Source of the DNA: Clostridium minihomine
GTDB lineage: Bacteria; Bacillota; Clostridia; Oscillospirales; Acutalibacteraceae
Reading direction: 5' to 3'
Length of the DNA: 64,000 bases
Assembly: GCF_900240385.1 (NCBI RefSeq)
Contig: NZ_OEQH01000003.1
Span: 1-64,000, forward strand
Positions 61,468-64,000 of this stretch are shown here, in pieces. The notes beneath the pieces were generated by a model. That model saw nothing but the letters and a program-made list of their open reading frames with translations, searched no databases and was not told where the DNA came from. The stretch's first letter is position 1. Every line of letters begins with the position of its first letter. A program made the position numbers and the translations under genes.

Positions 61468-61500
61468 TGATACATTGACCTTCTTTCAAACAATGTATCA
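61468..61500. promoter_or_regulatory. Inverted repeat TGATACATTG/CAATGTATCA
   Basis: A perfect 10-bp inverted repeat with a 13-base spacer. It has no T run, so it is not a terminator. It is adjacent to the GGACAC sites and may bind a second regulator. Confidence 0.5.
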
Positions 61501-61576
61501 TGGAAGAGAATAATTTGCAATCCTAAAGATATCCAGTTACAACAGCAGAGGGAACGATCTGTTTTTGTTCTTTGGA

Positions 61577-61619
61577 ATAAAAAACAAAACACCTCCAATT
61601 TTTGATTGGAGGTGTTTTG
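61577..61619 (-). terminator. Terminator of the cyclase operon
   Basis: CAAAACACCTCCAAT/ATTGGAGGTGTTTTG stem. The minus strand continues into GTTTTTTATT. Confidence 0.88.
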
Positions 61620-61766
61620 CTGCGATTTATGCAGCCGTGTTTGACGAGAACAAAGACTGCTATAAAACAAGAGCGGTGCTTTTAAATTAAAAGAAAACAT
61701 GCTCTTCCGAAGGGTGTTTGATTACAAGGGAAAGATGAAAGAATAGGGGATATTCATTCATTTTGT

Positions 61767-62465
61767 TCATGGAAAAGCATCGCTCTTGAGGGGCCGATTT
61801 TCTAGTATCATTCCCACCGCACGGGCCGGTGCACCGGAAAATCCCTGCAGCTTGATGGGGTATGCGCTTAGATAAAAGGTTTGATATTCCAGCAGCTCCG
61901 AAGGGATATCCAGTTCTTCTAAAAGCCAGATGCCAGCCGGAAGAAGCGTTTCGTGGCAGGGCCTTCCGGTGCCTTCGTACCAGCCGCCCATGCTAAGAGC
62001 ATCGATTCCCACGCCTTTTACCTGTTTGTCACGCAGCCACTGGGCACCATCTTGTGACAAATAGGGCCAGTCATGATAATACCGTTCGGTAAAGCCGCGC
62101 AAACGGCACCAGCCAGTGTAAAGAACCACAATCGAATCCTTCTCAATCAAATTCTCATAGGGCTTTAAATGCTCAGCGCTGATTCCCTCTTTGTCCTGTG
62201 TTTTTCCATCCAGATTGACCAGAACCGCTTGACCTTGAAAGCGCTCCACCGGAATTTGATCGATAGTAATTCCTTCGGGGTTAAAGTGGAACGGAGCATC
62301 CAAGTGGGTGCCGGTGTGAGCATTCATGCTGATTCTTTCTGCGTTAAAGCCGTCTTTGGGATAAATGGCCTCATACCGCATGCTGGTCATTTCGTATGTT
62401 TGCCAGCCGGGGCATTTGTCATAAACCGGTTGGGACAAATCAAAAACCTTTTTAATTTGCAGCAA
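61767..62465 (-). CDS. Cyclase-family metal-dependent hydrolase (kynurenine formamidase-like)
   Basis: 232 residues of the cyclase family (PF04199). The motif HTGTHLDAPFHF supplies the metal-binding His and Asp residues, and GIDALSMGG and HETLL blocks follow. Members open cyclic amides or formamides. The exact substrate here is unknown. It is the last gene of the Rbs-type transporter operon, so it may act on what that transporter imports. Confidence 0.88.
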   Translation of the reverse strand: MLQIKKVFDLSQPVYDKCPGWQTYEMTSMRYEAIYPKDGFNAERISMNAHTGTHLDAPFHFNPEGITIDQIPVERFQGQAVLVNLDGKTQDKEGISAEHLKPYENLIEKDSIVVLYTGWCRLRGFTERYYHDWPYLSQDGAQWLRDKQVKGVGIDALSMGGWYEGTGRPCHETLLPAGIWLLEELDIPSELLEYQTFYLSAYPIKLQGFSGAPARAVGMILENRPLKSDAFP

Positions 62466-62513
62466 AAGGATTTTCCTCCTTTCCGTGAGACAGAGATTGT
62501 AACAGTGAAAAAA

Positions 62514-63503
62514 TTAATCCTTGGTCAAAACAGTTTCATATAAAATGCTGTTTTCCAGTTCTTTCAGGTTATCTTTTGTAATCAAAAGGGTATCCATTTT
62601 GATTTCTTGTTCGGGGGTTTCACCATTCAGAATTTTTACAACCTGTTCCACAGAAGTTTTACCCATCAAAATCGGCTGCTGAGCTGAGGTTGCCGCTACT
62701 GTTCCAGCCTCAATGCCTTGCAGCATTTCGGGGGAGCAATCGAATCCGACAATCTTCAGGTCGCTGCGGTTTGCAGAAGCAGCTGCGGTCACGGCGCCCA
62801 TGGTGGGATCTTCTGCGTGAACAAACAAGCCTTTCAGTTCAGGGTTGGCAGTAATCAGATCCTGAGCAAAGGTTTCGCCTTCCTGACGATTTACTTTTTC
62901 CATTTGTTTAAAGCCAACCTGTGCCAGATTTTTGGCGGCGATTCCTTCTTCAAAGCCTTTTTTGCGAAGCTGACCGTTAATTCTGGCCTGGTTCAGGGTG
63001 ATCTGGGCAACTTTATCGCCATCCTGAAGCAATTCGGCCAGATAATCGCCGATTACCTTAGCGCCTTTTTCATTATCGGTAGAAATAAACGAAGCATAGG
63101 TGCCCGAGTTGGTGCCAATGTCACAGATAACCACCGGAATTTGATTTTCTTCTGCCAAAGACAAAACGGTGGGGCAAGAAGCGCTGTCTACAGGAGAAAT
63201 GACAATGGCGTCAACTTGCTTTACAACGGCATCCTGTGCATTTTTCAGCTGTGTTTCGGCACTGTCTTTCGAATCATATACCTGAACTTCCAGCGAGTTT
63301 TCTTGTGCGGTGCTTTCAATGCCATTGGCTATGTAGCGCCAGAATGGCACATCCATGGATGGGGTGAGATATGCAATTTTCTTTGCCGTAGCCTGAGTCT
63401 CACTGTTTTGCGGGTCTGTGCTGTTGGGCTGGCTGCCACCGCAGCCGGTAAAAACAGATGCGATCATCATCGCGGACAGTAGAACTGATGCGAACTTTTT
63501 CAT
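62514..63503 (-). CDS. Rbs-type periplasmic-binding lipoprotein
   Basis: 329 residues with a lipobox VFTGCGG at about residue 21, an Asn/Ser/Thr-rich linker, and a type 1 periplasmic-binding fold: KIAYLTPSMDVPFWRYIANG, then VDAIVISPVDSASCP and IVGFDCSPEMLQGI. It resembles ribose/galactose binders. The cluster (cyclase, CoA-transferase) suggests a ligand other than a simple sugar. AGGAGG before the ATG. Confidence 0.9.
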   Translation of the reverse strand: MKKFASVLLSAMMIASVFTGCGGSQPNSTDPQNSETQATAKKIAYLTPSMDVPFWRYIANGIESTAQENSLEVQVYDSKDSAETQLKNAQDAVVKQVDAIVISPVDSASCPTVLSLAEENQIPVVICDIGTNSGTYASFISTDNEKGAKVIGDYLAELLQDGDKVAQITLNQARINGQLRKKGFEEGIAAKNLAQVGFKQMEKVNRQEGETFAQDLITANPELKGLFVHAEDPTMGAVTAAASANRSDLKIVGFDCSPEMLQGIEAGTVAATSAQQPILMGKTSVEQVVKILNGETPEQEIKMDTLLITKDNLKELENSILYETVLTKD

Positions 63504-63627
63504 ACATATCCTCCTAAATCTATTGCTAAATTTTCAAAGGAAATCAGCCGGGCTGAGGTTCCTTTGAAAACTGCAGACAGTAAGTATTTTTCTTTTAAAA
63601 TACAGAAGAAGGGAATTTTCAAAATCT

Positions 63628-64000
63628 TTATTTACCGGGTTGTGACTTGCTCTTTTTTCGAGAAACTCTTTTGTTGGAAAGACGCTCCATTAAAACTGCA
63701 AAAATAATTACGGCACCGACAGCACTGCCCTGCCAGAAGGGGTTAATCCCTGCCAGATTCAGTGCATTGCGCAAAAATCCGACCAGAAGAACGCCGATTA
63801 AAGTTCCCCACAAAGATCCTTTACCGCCCATCATGCTGGTGCCGCCAATGACCACTGCAGCAATGGCGTCCATTTCGGCATCCTTGCCATAGGTGGGGTC
63901 TACGGCCATCATGCGTGAAATCATAACAAGGCCTGCTGTCGCAGATAAAAGCCCTGAAATTACATAGGTCATCATTGTGTGAAATTTAATATTGATGCCG
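63628..64000 (-). CDS. Rbs-type ABC permease, C-terminal part (runs off the window)
   Basis: The visible 123 codons hold the end of a CUT2/RbsC permease: YVISGLLSATAGLVMISRM, EMDAIAAVVIGGTSMMGGKG with the coupling and EAA-like loop, and a basic tail. The frame stays open to the edge of the window, so the Met at 63975 is internal. The binding-protein gene follows 124 bases later. Confidence 0.9.
   Translation of the reverse strand, partial: GINIKFHTMMTYVISGLLSATAGLVMISRMMAVDPTYGKDAEMDAIAAVVIGGTSMMGGKGSLWGTLIGVLLVGFLRNALNLAGINPFWQGSAVGAVIIFAVLMERLSNKRVSRKKSKSQPGK

Larger units (their letters stand above)
61314..61766. other. Regulatory intergenic region upstream of the sigma-54 activator
   Basis: 453 bases. 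Read on the minus strand it holds the terminator of the cyclase operon, an unrelated 10-bp inverted repeat, two GGACAC sites and a sigma-54 promoter, all listed separately. No gene. Confidence 0.6.

Overview
The window looks like part of the chromosome of a spore-forming, low-to-mid GC Clostridia (Bacillota), possibly of the Oscillospiraceae kind. The pointers are a spore photoproduct lyase, strong AAGGAGG ribosome-binding sites, clostridial anaerobic pathways (4-hydroxybutyryl-CoA dehydratase, Fe-dependent alcohol dehydrogenase, an EFR1-type ferrodoxin) and sigma-54 enhancer-binding regulators placed next to fermentation genes. The species cannot be fixed from sequence alone.

Layout. 0-6.8 kb: the end of a 5S rRNA and tRNA-Asn, a DUF3892 gene, a heterodimeric ABC exporter, a ROK sugar kinase, an exopolysaccharide-type sugar transferase and tRNA-Leu. 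6.8-15.8 kb: an accessory island behind tRNA-Leu. It holds two serine-recombinase genes (one reduced to its middle domain), a broken KilA-N gene, a 1600-residue STAND-type NTPase that resembles bacterial relatives of SAMD9, a small exported protein and gene fragments. 15.8-30 kb: splB, an Fe-alcohol dehydrogenase with a Rex-like operator, then a long minus-strand block: sigma-54 regulator, transporter, AbfD, NifU-like protein, 4-hydroxybutyrate CoA-transferase, acyl carrier protein, acyl-adenylating enzyme, LuxE-like, LuxC-like and MaoC-like proteins. This combines 4-hydroxybutyrate activation and dehydration with a fatty-aldehyde-type reductase system without luciferase.

30-38 kb: a DHA2 multidrug transporter with a terminator-like leader, four and a half tandem 122/123-bp repeats, a TetR regulator, a DUF5692 membrane protein, an SseB-like protein, a GlsB-type membrane protein and an EFR1 ferrodoxin. 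38-42 kb: tRNA-Ala followed by one exact and one degenerate copy of its 3' end. Each copy is followed by its own terminator, and they delimit two segments with a thioesterase gene, a broken kdpE and a frameshifted amidohydrolase. 42-48 kb: a two-component system, an HdeD-like membrane protein and a Ca2+-type P-ATPase that share a candidate response-regulator box.

47.9-55.5 kb: a monosaccharide operon: ROK repressor, ChvE-type ABC transporter, fructokinase and D-lyxose/D-mannose isomerase. The likely flow is mannose or lyxose uptake, isomerisation to a ketose, then phosphorylation. 55.7-64 kb: a second acyl-CoA catabolic cluster: membrane permease, acyl-CoA dehydrogenase, two-subunit CoA-transferase, sigma-54 regulator, cyclase-family hydrolase and an Rbs-type ABC transporter that runs off the end of the window. 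Sigma-54 promoters and GGACAC-type sites can be read directly in front of both the CoA-transferase operon and the regulator itself.
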